DNA of 64,000 bases from NCBI GenBank assembly GCA_009602725.1, contig WELB01000008.1, forward strand, positions 1,234,322-1,298,321. The letters run 5' to 3'. Made by a program: the position numbers and the translations under genes. A model generated the notes under the pieces. It saw nothing but the letters and a program-made list of their open reading frames with translations. It searched no databases and was not told the DNA's origin. The stretch comes from Spirogloea muscicola (Eukaryota > Streptophyta > Zygnematophyceae > Spirogloeales > Spirogloeaceae). Positions 22,985 through 34,089 of the stretch are shown here, in pieces. Each line of letters opens with the position of its first letter. Position 1 is the stretch's first letter.

Positions 22985-24712
22985 CTATTGGCCGTTCGTC
23001 TTTGTCTTCACCTTGACCTTCTTTGCTGGCGGAGGAGGTCTCTTGGCCGTACTCTTACGCTTAGCTGCACAATAGAGTCCAAGTGAAAGCCTTTCTGTAA
23101 AGATTCAAAGAAGAGCGATGCATCAAAGTGCCACTAAAAGGTCGACTTATGTACATCAGATTGGAGAGACACGGGCAAGCAAATGGTATGACAGCAGCGC
23201 AAAGTGACGCTGTATTCTCTGTATGTAGTGATCATGACTCTAAAAGCATTTGAGACTATGTGCTTGCCCTAGGGTATTAGTGGTTGCTTTCACTAGACTG
23301 GCATGTGAAAGTGTCATGCAGATGGTTGGCTATATACAGTGGCCAAGTGGAGCATCTCCAGAGGGCTCTTACGTGGTGGTGGAGCCCTGTGCTTGGGATA
23401 GACTGCAGCAGGCACAGGAATGTTCTTAAACTTCGTTGGCAGTGGCCCCAGAGTTGCCTTTATTATGATCTGCAGATCTCAATCTCACAGAGGTTGGCTT
23501 CAGGATGGAGAGTAGTGCATCAACTTCACTCGTACCTCAACTGCTGATATCAGAGCAGCTGAGTATCTGCAGGATTTGGCAGCAACATGTAAATGTCCAA
23601 AGCGACAGTGGTAGTGGCAGCCAGTCTTTACCTGCTGGCCAAGCTCACAGTAGCCAAAGGTGCCGTCTGCAAAATACTGGGGAGTATTGAGAACAGTCAC
23701 CCAGAACCCCGTTCCCACTCCGGCACTTCCATCTGCTACTAAGAAACCTTGTGAGAAGTCGCATTTCTTCCACGCCTTCTGATTTGACAGTTGCCAGACA
23801 TTGTGCTCGTCTTGGCTGAAACAGCAACAAGGTTTCCAAATGACAATTGTAAGTAGCATGTTAGCAAGCCAGTAAACATTGCCTGACCGCTCAAGAGACA
23901 GCTCGAATGCTCTTCTAAAGAGCCTAAAACCCTAAGTGTGTCGCTGACATGCATCAATCACCTACTACAAGACAATTCTGAACGTTGACATAGAGCGCCT
24001 CAGAATGCCGTAGCTGGACCAGCAAGTAAGGACTGGGTCAATTTGAAGGTTGCTCACAAATATTTGAAGACTGTTGCACCAGTATGTAGGTAAATAAACG
24101 CCGAAGGACGTTGCAACACAATGTGAATGTCAGGAAGCTGGCAGCTATCCCAACAAGTGCATCTCAAATATAGAGAGTTTATGTACTTGCATTCCAGTTG
24201 TACAGACTCAAGTGCTTGCAGTGGAGGTGTGTGTCTGTTGCTTTAAAAAGTGGAGGCCGCTCTGCCCGAGTCAAGCTTTCAGAGTTTACTGCCTCTTGGG
24301 AAGAACAGACTATTAATGAACGAGCTGTTCAGCCCTGAGACCAGCTTGGCATGCCTGGACTCTCACTCGAAGAGCGGCTTAGTGCGCCAATGACTTCACA
24401 CAGAGCAGCGACCCAACAACCGAACCGAACCCGAGAAGCAGGTCTGCGAGCCTGCACCAGCTCCATGTCATTGCAGGGACGGCTGACGTGGACAGCGTAG
24501 GGAGTCAGATCAAGCCAGCGGCTCTCACCAACGACGTCACCGGCGTACAACGGGTGCTTCTGAGCCCAGAGCGTGTAGTTGATGTAAAGCTGCGACCAGG
24601 GCTCCGTGTGGTACTGGTCGTCGCCAATCACCAAGTATCGTTGAGCGTTGATGGTGGAGAGGCAAGAGCAAGCGACCAAGAGGGCCGCCAGAGCAAAGGC
24701 CCGCGCGGCCAT
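22985..24712 (-). CDS. Secreted phytocyanin-like (early nodulin-like) protein with altered copper site
   Basis: Recognised exons are 24712-24529, 23815-23632, 23469-23373 and 23064-22985. The start MAARAFALAALLVACSC... is a clear signal peptide. The cupredoxin part reads DEHNVWQLSNQKAWKKCDFS, VTVLNTPQYFADGT and FGYCELGQQIIIKA; a Pro/Lys-rich tail ends KRPPPPAKKVKVKTKTNGQ. Against stellacyanin-type YFICG...HC..GQK spacing, the first His (EHNVW) and axial Gln are kept, but the Cys ligand position is Asp and the second His is Tyr. The structural Cys pair (KKCDFS, YCELG) remains. This is the early-nodulin-like condition, so redox copper binding is unlikely. Reading phase between the first two exons does not close, so one small exon of 3n+1 nt is missing from my model. 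Confidence 0.75.
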
Positions 24713-25480
24713 CTTGTGTGCTCCTTGGAGCTGGCAGTGCGTCACTGCTGCAGCCTGCTCAGGACCAAAGAGCCAGGTGAGGTACGACAGACTGCACGCC
24801 GGGAGAGAGGCTCCCACCAGCCAGAAAGAGGCTGGGCTGCACACGGGGCCTGGGCTGGCCGCCAGGCAGCCCGGCTGGCCAGTTGCGCGGCCCGCTTGAG
24901 TGGGCAGCCTGCGGGCCAGCAAGGGGGCGTGCACGCAGCAATGCAGGTGCACCTCAGCAGCGAAGCGCTGGCCCGACGGCGAGCCAGCAGCGGCACAGAG
25001 TGATGGGTGGCGGACGACGGGGCAATGGAGGCGAGGGTGCAGAGCAAGCTGTGAACGGCGGCGGCGGGCGGCGGCCCGGAGGGCACAGGGCGGTGGCCGA
25101 GCTGGCCAGATGACCAGGAAATGGTGGTGGACAGACGGGCCCAGAGGAGCCTAAGCGCTTCCAACGGGGCCATGGCTGTAAAACGGCCAGCCCACGATTG
25201 AAGTTGACGGGGGAAACGGCGGGAGGGGCAGCCTTGGTGGCCAAGCTTAGCTGCGTCGGCGACCGAAGGGGGGGTGGGGTTTTGGGCGTGAGGTGGGGGA
25301 GGGGGGTTGTGAGCGGCAGGCCCCTGCGGGGCCGCCGGGGAGCGAATATTCGCGCCCACGTGCTCGCGCGGGGGCGGCCCTGTCGCCCCCCCCCCGCCGT
25401 GGCGCGCCTGCCCCGCCAGCTCCTCAGCGCACCCTTCAGAGGGGGGTGACACCGCGTCAGTCCACCTCTCTTGTGTCCAT
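24713..25480. other. GC-rich upstream region of the phytocyanin-like gene
   Basis: It contains poly-G and poly-C runs near 25265-25315 and 25388-25397, and one minus-strand hairpin module at 25170-25205 (GGCTGTAAAACGGCCAGCCC). No gene is supported. It probably holds the phytocyanin promoter. Confidence 0.45.
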
Positions 25481-25493
25481 TCCTTTGGGCCCG

Positions 25494-25940
25494 TGTTACC
25501 CGTGTGCCGTGGATATCTATGGAGGCTACGGCGTGAAATGGTCCTCCCTGATCCAGCATCTGGCCCGGCTGGTTGATGCGCGTCGTCGAAGTCGGGGGGG
25601 CAGCTTGGGCCACTCCAGCATTCCGCAGGCCTTAGTTGCATATTATAGAATGCGGCTCTCGCTTAGTTTGCAGCGCTCGCAAGCATTGGCTCTTCATCAA
25701 CGTGCAGGGCGCGCTCTAAGTCAGGCCTCCGGCTTTCGTGGCGGCGCTCCAGCTCCCCAAGTTAGCTTGTCAGATTTGTTTGTGCTCACCCGTGGGTACT
25801 AATGTCATCTTAGGTACCTTAGATTAGGTCTCCGTATTATGTAGCATTGTTTAGTCTGCACTCGACTCTGCCTGAACAATGTATTGGCTTGAATTGGCCT
25901 CCCTTTCAATTCATGCGCCCCGCGCGCCTTCTCTCTTTGG
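25494..25940 (+). mobile_element. 5'-truncated LINE-like copy A3
   Basis: The sequence from CCCGTGTGCCGTGG at about 25497 to the CGCGCGCCTTCTCTC tail matches copy A2 (18105-18545) almost base for base. The coding frame ends SLSDLFVLTRGY at 25802. The 5' junction with A2 homology is abrupt, as expected of truncated target-primed insertion. Confidence 0.85.
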
Positions 25941-26475
25941 GCTGGGCTCTCCCAGCCACCAGTCAATCTGGCCGCGCTTGCTTTCTTATTGTCCCTTTGT
26001 CTATGGAAGACCTTTTCCTTCTGCAGGAGATATCAGAAAGCGCGTCCCAATTGACTGGTGGCTGTGAGAGGCCAGCCCAAAAAAAGGAATGGACAAGGAA
26101 TGGCCATTCACAGTACTGGAGGTCTCATCTGATTCGAATTTCTGCCAAGTCGTGCAGCTGTACAAGTAGTCGTCTCAATCATAGTGGCACATACTGCTAA
26201 GTGCGGGTCTCGGCGGAGCGCCTTCCCCGCATCGAGCTCTTTCTCTGCCTGAACAATGTATTGGCTTGAATTGGCCTCCCTTTCAATTCATGCGCCCCGC
26301 GCGCCTTCTCTCTTCTGACCTGCTGTTGCTCACTCGTGGGTATTGAGCTTCCCTAGTGTGATGTTGTGTTTGGTAGAGTAGTCCTTTGGCATCTCTTTCT
26401 TTGGCTTTGGACATTGTCCATTCTTTTTGGGCTGGCTTTGCCAGCCCCTCTTCTCTATGGGCGAGCCCTTTCTCT
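25941..26475 (+). mobile_element. Joined retroelement tails
   Basis: A minus-strand hairpin module lies at 26050-26100. The GAATTGGCCTCCC...CGCGCGCCTTCTCTC tail recurs at 26244-26311 and is joined directly to the end of another subfamily's coding region (TGACCTGCTGTTGCTCACTC = LLLLTRGY, stop near 26345). That subfamily's tail follows, with hairpin GGGCTGGCTTTGCCAGCCCC at 26429-26448 and GGGCGAGCCC just after it. Confidence 0.75.
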
Positions 26476-28130
26476 TAAGTGCAGCTCACAGTTGGACGCA
26501 TTCTTCGGTGACCTGCAAATCTGATTTCCCCTGGTCAGCGCCACGACTGGCTCGTCTTCAGACGGGCTGTCACTGTGCCCGTCACAGACCGTGCCTGGTC
26601 GGGCCAGTCGGCAGGGCCGATCATCACTCGCCGGAGTAGCCACGCGTCATATGCAGGCCTTGTCGAGACTCGGCTGCGTGCGAGGTACTGTATACCTTAA
26701 GCGAATCAAGCACAGTTGGACCACAGGTCGCAAGCCCTTAAGCTGCACGCATTGTTGTCACGCATTCCTCCGGCTGAGGGCCTGAACATGACCCCAGAAA
26801 CATCTGTGGCTTCACAGAAGGCAATGGCTGTGATAATCTACTTAGTTAGGAAGGGGTGTCAGCGATTCAGGAGAGAGGCAAACCGCGCCACAGTCGCGGG
26901 GCCTGCCCGTGAAGAAGGCACAGTCGCCCCTTAGGGTAACGACTAGCAGGAGCCTGCAGCGCCAACGTTTGCCTGCCTAGTACAGATGTCCAGTCAGAGT
27001 GCGTCCCTACGTGCATTTACACGCCATCATGCCCTCATCGTGCAGTGCCCTCAGCGATGCCGGTCCTGAACCCCAACTACTGCAAGGCCAAGTATGGGTA
27101 CTGCCTGCTGCGTACAAACACACAGACGTTCAGATTTACGAGACAGACTATGCAACACTTTGTCGTTAGCAAGAGCTGCCAACTTGTCCTTTCCAAGATT
27201 CTATCGCACAGGATTTTCAAGTAGGTCTTGTACGTCATGGACATCAATAAGTCTCGCACACAAATCCCTGCCCAGACTGTCTGAAATACAGGGCTTTTCA
27301 ACCATGTCAAAGATACATATAAATTTAGAGACTGCTGTTGGTGATAGGTGATGAAGTTCTAAGCTTGAAGGTGGGTTCCACCAGCACAAGTAGCACTTAT
27401 TGCTACCATACACTTACGTATCTGGCCTATCTTGCACTGCACAAAACATTGACTTGAAGGGGGCAAGGTGGTGCATTGTAGCTCTACAAACTCAACAATG
27501 ACGGGAACGCCCTCTGAATCAAGAAAACAGCTCTTTCGGATTGACAGCAATGGCTGTGAGAGGCCAGCCTAAAGGAATGGCTCTCAAGGACCTCGCTCAT
27601 CCAGCAAGAGAACACAAGCTAATTCGTGTGTCTGACTCCTGTGCGAAGGTTGTGATGGTGTTGCGTCTCCATGATAAACAACAGGAACAACAGGAACAGG
27701 AGGCCACGAGTTCATCAACAGCCTTCACATAAGTGACGTTGAAGATATATCGATGAAGGAAGCAAGTCTCATTCAGGCAAGGTATATTGGTCAAGAGCGT
27801 ACAAGACAACATTGACTGGTCGTAGGTACTGTCTGCTTAAGTATGACTACGGGGCATACAAGCAATTTTCTCTGCATGTCATCGTGGGATCTCGTCGCAC
27901 GTTGGTGAATCTCTTCGACCTTTGATGAACATATAGACTGCAAGAGCGGCTGTCTCGTTGTAGCTGATGAGATTGTCAACATTAATGTGTAAATAGTCAA
28001 ACCCGCAGGCCATTGAACCTTCTGACAAATCAAAGAGAATGTACAACAGTTCTCATCGTTGCCTTCGCAATATTCGATGAAGCGGGAGCCTTTGGTAAGA
28101 TTGGTGGAGAAGTACATGAGGGTGCATCTG
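26476..28130. other. No recognised gene
   Basis: Short open frames occur on both strands, but I see no family signature or consistent exon chain. A hairpin module (GGCTGTGAGAGGCCAGCC) lies at 27550-27570 minus. The segment 27050-27110 reads NPNYCKAKYGYC on the plus strand, too short to assign. Confidence 0.4.
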
Positions 28131-28139
28131 AAGAAGGAA

Positions 28140-28390
28140 GAGGAATGCGGCTGCTGATATCAGAATAGCGGCTTTAAAAGCCATGTAGGTGCATACAAAG
28201 GGTGTTCATGACTACATTAGCAGAGCCACAGGCTAGGCAGACAGGGCGCTCTTAGTACGCCCGTGTCAGCAGTAGGAAGGCAGATGAGCTGAGGGGAGGA
28301 AGAGCAACCCCGCTAAGCAAGCCAGAGGCTGCTGCAATGGCGCGACCGGCCCGGCGGTGCCAAGCGAGCGCTTGGCACCGCAGTAGGGAC
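28140..28390 (-). mobile_element. LINE-like tail fragment
   Basis: The minus strand has remnants of the QALAWHRRAG...SSSAFLLLTR coding end at 28385-28260. The same 3' tail as 12308-12460 follows (GGCTGCTGATAT region at 28150), more diverged. Confidence 0.65.
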
Positions 28391-28989
28391 AGACTCTGAA
28401 GAGGAGGTTTAAGAGTTGAAGATGAGAAATTCTGGGGGGAAGAAGTTTCACTTCTGAATATCTCTCAAACTCGTCATACTAAGTAAGCGGAGCTGTTGTT
28501 CTTCATACTTTCTTTGATGCAGATTGCCCAGGAAGCAGATTTTGCTGGGAAGGCATCAACTAGGACCAAGAAGACCTGACCGCACGCGTAATCTGAGGTG
28601 GTCCTGCTACCAGCACTTTTGCGAATGTAGCAACGTCAGAAGAGAGTGTGGGCCATTCACTTGCTGGGGAGATAGAGGACTGAGAGTTGTGTGGACTTGC
28701 AATACATCAATGCTTATGTTTCAAGGCCGGGAGGTGTGGTAACAGGAGGCAAAGATTCACATCACGTTTATACATTTGCGGTGTCACAGTAGTGCAGCTG
28801 ATGTACAGTAGGAACATGTGTCTACTGAAGTCGGTGAATGCATCTGCTCTCTCTTCAGTTCTATCCATCTCCCCTTTTCAGGAACTTCACATTCCCACAT
28901 TGTGCTATTCGGCCCCTGTGAGCCTAGTCAATCTCCTTATGGGCTAGCCTCTCACAGCCATCGCCAACTTTGGTAAAGCAGCTCAATCT
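28391..28989. other. No recognised gene
   Basis: This lies downstream of the cupredoxin gene. A weak hairpin-type module (GGGCTAGCCTCTCACAGCC) lies near 28938-28960. No other structure was recognised. Confidence 0.4.
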
Positions 28990-30629
28990 TCAGTGGTGTC
29001 CACTACCAGCGGGGTGGTGGCCCTTGGCCTTGCTATGATGTCCACCCGTTGAGTGGTGGCCTTTCTTGTGTGAAGGAGGAGGATAGCGCTCATCGTCGTC
29101 TTCAGGTGGAGGAGGATAGCCATAACCGTTGTTGTTGGCAGGAGGGGGGCTCTTCTTCACAGCTGGTGGGGGGCTCTTCTTGACAGCTGGAGGAGGGGTC
29201 TTCTTGACAGCTGGTGGCGGGACCTTGCCTGCCAATGGAGGCGGAGAAGCTGCACCTGATTGCCATGAGCAGCCGACCAATTGCAAGGATCCACATGCTT
29301 AGGGACTTTCACCTTGTACGTGATTCAAGTATAGCATGGTACACAAATATTATGCGGCAATCGTCGGTGATTGAAGTCGCTCACCAAGCAGCATGCATTA
29401 TCATGGGCACAAAGGTTACAAGAATGTAGTCAGTGCTGTGCTAGGATTGGCCATAGTTTCCGTGGAACATGTGAACAAGGGATTTGAGAGTACCTTGTAC
29501 AGTGATAGTCCCAGCCATGGCGTCTTGGTGAATGAAGCAATTGTAAGAGAAAGACCCAGCGGTCGTGAATGTATGCGAAAATTTGAAGCCCATCTGAGTG
29601 ACGAAGTTCGGTGCACTTCCAGATCCAGTATAAGTGACTTTTCCAGATTTGTCTGTCAGGGTGCCGTGACGGGACCAGTGCACAAGAACACCCAGTCAGA
29701 ACATGTAGCAGTGCACTGTTTGCAAGTCCCACTTATTCAGATGCATTTCAGCCGTGAGGTCAGCTGCTGCTGCACACTGCAAGTCATGTGAAAATAAATG
29801 ATGCAATAAGATTTAGGCCCACCTCTGTGCATGCATATCAGCGAAGCGGAGCTTCTAAGCTGCCCTGATCTCGGAACTGATGGGACAACCGTTTCTTCTG
29901 ACCACTTTGGTATGGGCATTGCGCTTACACGCTCAGGATGTGTGATTTGGATTTTCACGCATGGTCAATGCCTGGGAGGGGCAGAAAAGCAGTGCAGCTA
30001 GGCTGCATGCAGGGCAGTGGAACTATGCTCTGCCCGTCGAGTGGACTTCGGCAGTGTGTTCGCAATCTGCTCTAGGGCTTCACAGAAGAAATTGCAGGTC
30101 TGTCATCAAACATTTGTGCTGTGAGTAAGCGTTGGCACACCTTGGACAGCGTGGGGCTTCGTGTCGGACCAAGTCCAGGTGACCTTCTCGCCAACCTTGA
30201 TGGTGGGGCTGAGGTCCTTCGTCGAGGCTCCAAGGAACCACATGACATCGGCGTCCGCCTCTGCAGTGCATAGGTGAGAGAAGTAAGCGGATAGTTTAAG
30301 TGTATGGCTTGGTGCAACCCATCCGTGTTGGGCTTCAGCAACTTTGATTTGCAGGACACTCTGTGCCAATGCATTTGTACCAATGCCTCATGGTCGGAGC
30401 TGACAAGCCCATCTGCCGCCTGGTGCCGCTGGGCAGCGAAAGCCGAGAGCAGACTCGAGCGAGCGCAGGTGCCCAGCGCAAGCGAGCGGCTGCGCGCAGA
30501 GCAGAGGCAGGCACGGCGGGGAGGGCGAGGCAAGGGGGACCGACCGGCGGGCTGGAACTGGACGGCGGCGGCGGCGAGGAGCAGCGGCAGTAGAAGGGAA
30601 GCGAGGGGCGGGGCGGGGCCGCGGGCCAT
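28990..30629 (-). CDS. Secreted plastocyanin-like cupredoxin with Pro/Lys/His-rich tail (paralogue 1)
   Basis: Exons 30629-30545, 30260-30141, 29652-29494 and 29249-28990 give 207 residues with consistent phases. The start MARGPAPPLASLLLPLLLAA is a signal peptide. The blue-copper domain reads SPTIKVGEKVTWTWSDTKPH (first His ligand), GFKFSHTFTTAGSFSYNC (Cys), then IHQDAM (second His and Met), giving a complete H, C-x2-H-x3-M type 1 site. The tail has about four PPPAVKK repeats, then YGYPPPPEDDDERYPPP and a His/Lys-rich end (HKKGHHSTGGHHSKAKGHH), which could bind metal or wall polymers. The first-exon donor was chosen because only it keeps phase. Expected place: secretory path, cell surface or wall. 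Electron transfer or copper handling is inferred from the fold. Confidence 0.85.
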
Positions 30630-30974
30630 GGTGCCGGGGCGNTTGGGGGGGGCGGCCGGCGGGAGGATGCCCCTCGGGCCTGGGACCCGTGCCGCAGCGT
30701 TGGCGTGGCCGGCAGCGGGGGCGGCCGTTACTCGGGCCGGCGTGCACATGACCGGGTCCCGACAGGCGGCCGTACTGCCGCTGTGCCGCTGCCCGGGCCG
30801 CGATGCTGCCTGCTGCCTTCCCTGCCGCCCACGTTGACCATGGCGTTGACCCAGGTTCCGCGCAAGGGCGCCCCCCCCCCTCCTTCCCCTTTTCTCTCCC
30901 CCCCCCCGGCCTGCGCCGACACCCCAGGCCCCCAAGTACACCATGGATAAAAACAGGAGTGACCTCATCCGACG

Positions 30975-31610
30975 GGCGCGAGGCCTGTAAAAGCCAGCCC
31001 CAAAAGGATGACACGGTCCGAAAAGCATGTACAGGAGCAGCTATTAGTATGGGCGAGGGCTAAGCTTGTGTGCTTGTCTTTCTTGGTGCTTCACCTAAGT
31101 GCTTCGATTAGCCCCCTTCTTGAACTGTGTTCATTCTTTTTCTTGGGCTGGCTGTTCCAGCCCGTATCCTCAATGGGCGAGCCCTTGCTAAGAAAAGCCA
31201 GCCCACGTGAAAAGGCCAATGACCCAAGGAGCCGGGAAAGAAAGGGCTCGCCCATGGAGAAGAAGGGCTGGCAAAGCCAGCCCAAAAAGAATGGACGATG
31301 TCCAAAGCCAAAAGAAAGACGTGGTTGATGACCCTAGACCTGAAAATGCAGTCCGTCCCTGCGATCCCAACATCTCCAAGCCCTCGCTTTTGCTGCCTGC
31401 TTGAGAGCGCTGCTAGCGTTTCGCATTCTTGCCTGCAGGTTTAGAATCTCCCTCAGATGTAGTTTGTGAAGCTGTTTCGAATATTGATTGGCAATTGCTG
31501 CCAAAGCAGTTGTGAGCGTTGCCGTCAGCGCTTGCGCTTGCTTGGATAGGGGCTGGCTGGAACAGCCAGCCCCTATATTTAATGGGCGAGCCCTTCTTCC
31601 TCTTGCGCAG
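30975..31610. mobile_element. Cluster of hairpin modules in both orientations
   Basis: Modules lie at 30980-31025 (-), 31130-31200 (+ then -), 31250-31310 (-) and 31540-31600. The last is a near-palindrome, GGGGCTGGCTGGAACAGCCAGCCCC. Flanking pieces share AAAAAGAATGGAC and GGGCGAGCCC. No coding remnant is evident here. Confidence 0.65.
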
Positions 31611-31998
31611 CCGCAGGCCTGCGTCCGCGCCACGCTCGGGCCTACTCACGCTCACCAGAAGGCTGGGCGAGATTGGCCGGTGGCCGGGGGGGACGGAAGT
31701 CGGGCTTTCAATTTACCTGTGCCCTCAGGCCTCGTCCCTTCTCTTGGGCTAGCCTTCCACGACCACTATCCGTTTTTAAAGAGCAAGCGCGGCCAGATTG
31801 ACTTTTTAGAGAGGCCCTTTCAATCAAACTTATGCTGTCCAGTATGGGGACCTCCTTCACCGACCTCTATTTCCTTACAGTGGCTTACTTAGGGGTTCGG
31901 TAATAGCAGCAAGCAGTCTGTCCGCAACTCCAGCTTCGCTTATCGTCGTGTACCAGCACTCTGTTGACCAGTCGACCAAGGACGCTGCTGCACGCCTC

Positions 31999-32283
31999 CT
32001 CCCTCATGAGAAGGTTTTTCGTGGAAGGCCCCTTCCGGCACAGTGACACATGATATTGAAGACGAGCTCAGGCCAACAGATAAACAGCCCTTCCAAAGTG
32101 AGGCGTTGGCTGTGAAAGGCTCGAAAGAGTGGACAACTTCCTCCCTCATGAGAGGGTTTTCCGTGGAAGGCCCCTTTTGGCACAGCGACACACAATATCG
32201 AAGAAGAGCTCAGGCCAACAGAAAAAGAGCCCTTCCAAAGTGAGGCGTTGGCTGTGAGAGGCTCGAAAGAGTGGACAACTTCC
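31999..32283. repeat. Tandem duplication of about 142 bp
   Basis: Copies 31999-32140 and 32141-32283 both start CTCCCTCATGAGA and both end in a hairpin-module remnant (GCGTTGGCTGTGA...GGCTCGAAAGAGTGGACAAC). They differ at roughly ten positions. Confidence 0.85.
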
Positions 32284-32969
32284 CCAGCGACACTTCCCAA
32301 CCCGTGCTGGTCTTGCACGCACCCAGTCTATGGTTTGGGAAAGACCTACTGCGACCAGACAGACATAGCTACCTTCACGATCCAACCGTTAGCAGTGTGC
32401 TGTCAAGATAGCTAGTCTAGAACCTCCATCTTTGGGCCCAGAAGACTGAAGCAGACAATCCGCTCGTAATGACTAAGCCATGCCATCGACATGAAGAATC
32501 CCCGTAACTCAAGGAGGTGCCTACTGCCTATATCAGCCCACTTAACTTGCATGTGTCACAGAGTGTTGACCTTCATAGCACTTGCCATTATCAGGCCTTG
32601 AATACTTGCTGTCATGGCAGTTTCGAAAGCAAGAAGTTGCATGACCTTCACAGGACTGAGGGGTTGCATTTGTTTGTGTGGTTTCCTACTTGGACATTTA
32701 TAGCATCTTGCACCTGTAATCTGCAATGTCATAGTACCGTTCTACCGTACAATCTGCAATGTCATAGTACTCGTGTGCGAGTAGCTTCATGCACCACTGC
32801 AGCATTGCTGGTTATAGTAGGACATGCCCCATCAGACACTTTCTAGCAGGCCGACAATTACAGCTTGGTGCAGTGATGGCAAGCGCCAGTAAGTATGAAT
32901 GCATATGTGTGTATTGGAGGATTGCGACAAACCACATTGCAGTGTCCTCTAGGTCCTATTCCATGAGAG
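32284..32969. other. Intergenic, no gene recognised
   Basis: A 20-bp segment AATCTGCAATGTCATAGTAC is present twice near 32717 and 32751. This is otherwise the 3' flank of the second cupredoxin paralogue. Confidence 0.45.
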
Positions 32970-34086
32970 CTACAAGTGCTTGGTCCCCTTCTTGCCCTTC
33001 TTAGGAGGGGGCTTCTTAGGAGGGGACTTTTTGGGAGGCGTTTTCACCCCCTTCTTTGGTGGTGGGCTCTTCTTGGATGCTGCACCTGTTACAGGACAAT
33101 ATGTATTGCTTCAGTGAGGCTAGTCAGAGTGAAACTGAAAGCATCTTACACTTGATAACGTGCTCTGTTTACTGGTCAATAATCACACGTCCTGTGGCAC
33201 ATGCTATTGTAGATGTGAAGGCAGCCCAACAAGCCTAGACACAGTTATCAGGTTGTCTCTCACTGAATCTGTGCCATTGTCAATAGAGAAGGCTAAGTTC
33301 ACTGGCTATCTTCGAGTAGCAAAGGTCAGAGGCAACATACCGGAGACAGTGATGACGCCTGTCATTCTGGTTGTGTGGATGTAGCATTGGTACGGGTAAG
33401 AGCCAGCAGTCTTGAAAACGTGTGTATACTTGAAGCCAGACTTAACGACAAAGTTTGATCCTCCTCCGGCACCTGTGTAGCTCTGCTTGCGAGACAAATC
33501 TGGAGGGGCAGGAAAGTAGAGTTAAGAGAGGCACGACCTCCACAAAGTATGTGTTGGCTGTCCGGTTGCACCCTGTGTACTCCTCGTCAGACCCCTTCTT
33601 ACTTTGATATGCTTCACATGCTTCTTTTGTGGAAGTACTTTGTAGTCGCTTAGCTTCGCCCCCCTTACCTTTCATGCACACCGCGCGCCTTCTCTCTTTT
33701 GTTACATCTAACTTGACAACGTCTACTAACTTAGAGGTGGGCAATGGCTCAGTGGGATTGTTTGGATTACCTTGGATAGCGTGTGGATTAGTATCCGCCC
33801 ACACCCAGGTGACGCTCTGTCCAGCCTTGATCGTTCTGCTGTAGTCTGTCTTGCTGAGGCCCAACTTCCACTGGATGGTGGCTTGAGCATCTAAAGAGAC
33901 GAGCGCAAGGCACAGACAGAGAGCTCTCACTGTCAGATGTAAGACAGATGTCCTTACATTGTGGCGACTGCAGCAAGCGAGGGTAAGAGCAGAGGGCCAC
34001 CAGAGCAATCCTGACTGACCTGCGGTGCCGGCGGCGAAGGCGGCCAGGGCAGCGAGCATGAGGAGCGCAACGGCGTGGCGAGCCAT
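32970..34086 (-). CDS. Secreted plastocyanin-like cupredoxin with Lys/Pro tail (paralogue 2)
   Basis: Exons 34086-34020, 33890-33771, 33499-33341 and 33079-32970 give 151 residues. Exons 2 and 3 are 120 and 159 nt, exactly as in the neighbouring paralogue, with the same phases. The start MARHAVALLMLAALAAFAAG is a signal peptide. The domain reads YSRTIKAGQSVTWVWADTNPH, FKYTHVFKTAGSYPYQC and IHTTRM, so the type 1 ligands His, Cys, His, Met are complete with C-x2-H-x3-M spacing. The tail is KKSPPPKKGVKTPPKKSPP... ending GTKHL, strongly basic. Role and site are as for paralogue 1: secreted, probably wall-associated electron carrier or copper binder. Intron 2 carries a fragment of a retroelement tail at 33655-33700. 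Confidence 0.87.
33655..33700 (+). mobile_element. Retroelement tail fragment inside a cupredoxin intron
   Basis: CCTTTCATGCACACCGCGCG...CTTCTCTCTTTT matches the end of the tail seen at 18500-18545 and 25900-25940. It lies antisense to the gene in the intron between 33771 and 33499. Confidence 0.7.
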
Positions 34087-34089
34087 GGC

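Noticed and set aside
30388-31028. Long minus-strand frame upstream of the first cupredoxin paralogue
   Set aside because: It runs through the signal-peptide exon and its 5' flank without splicing; only 30629-30545 fits the family and the phase of the next exon.
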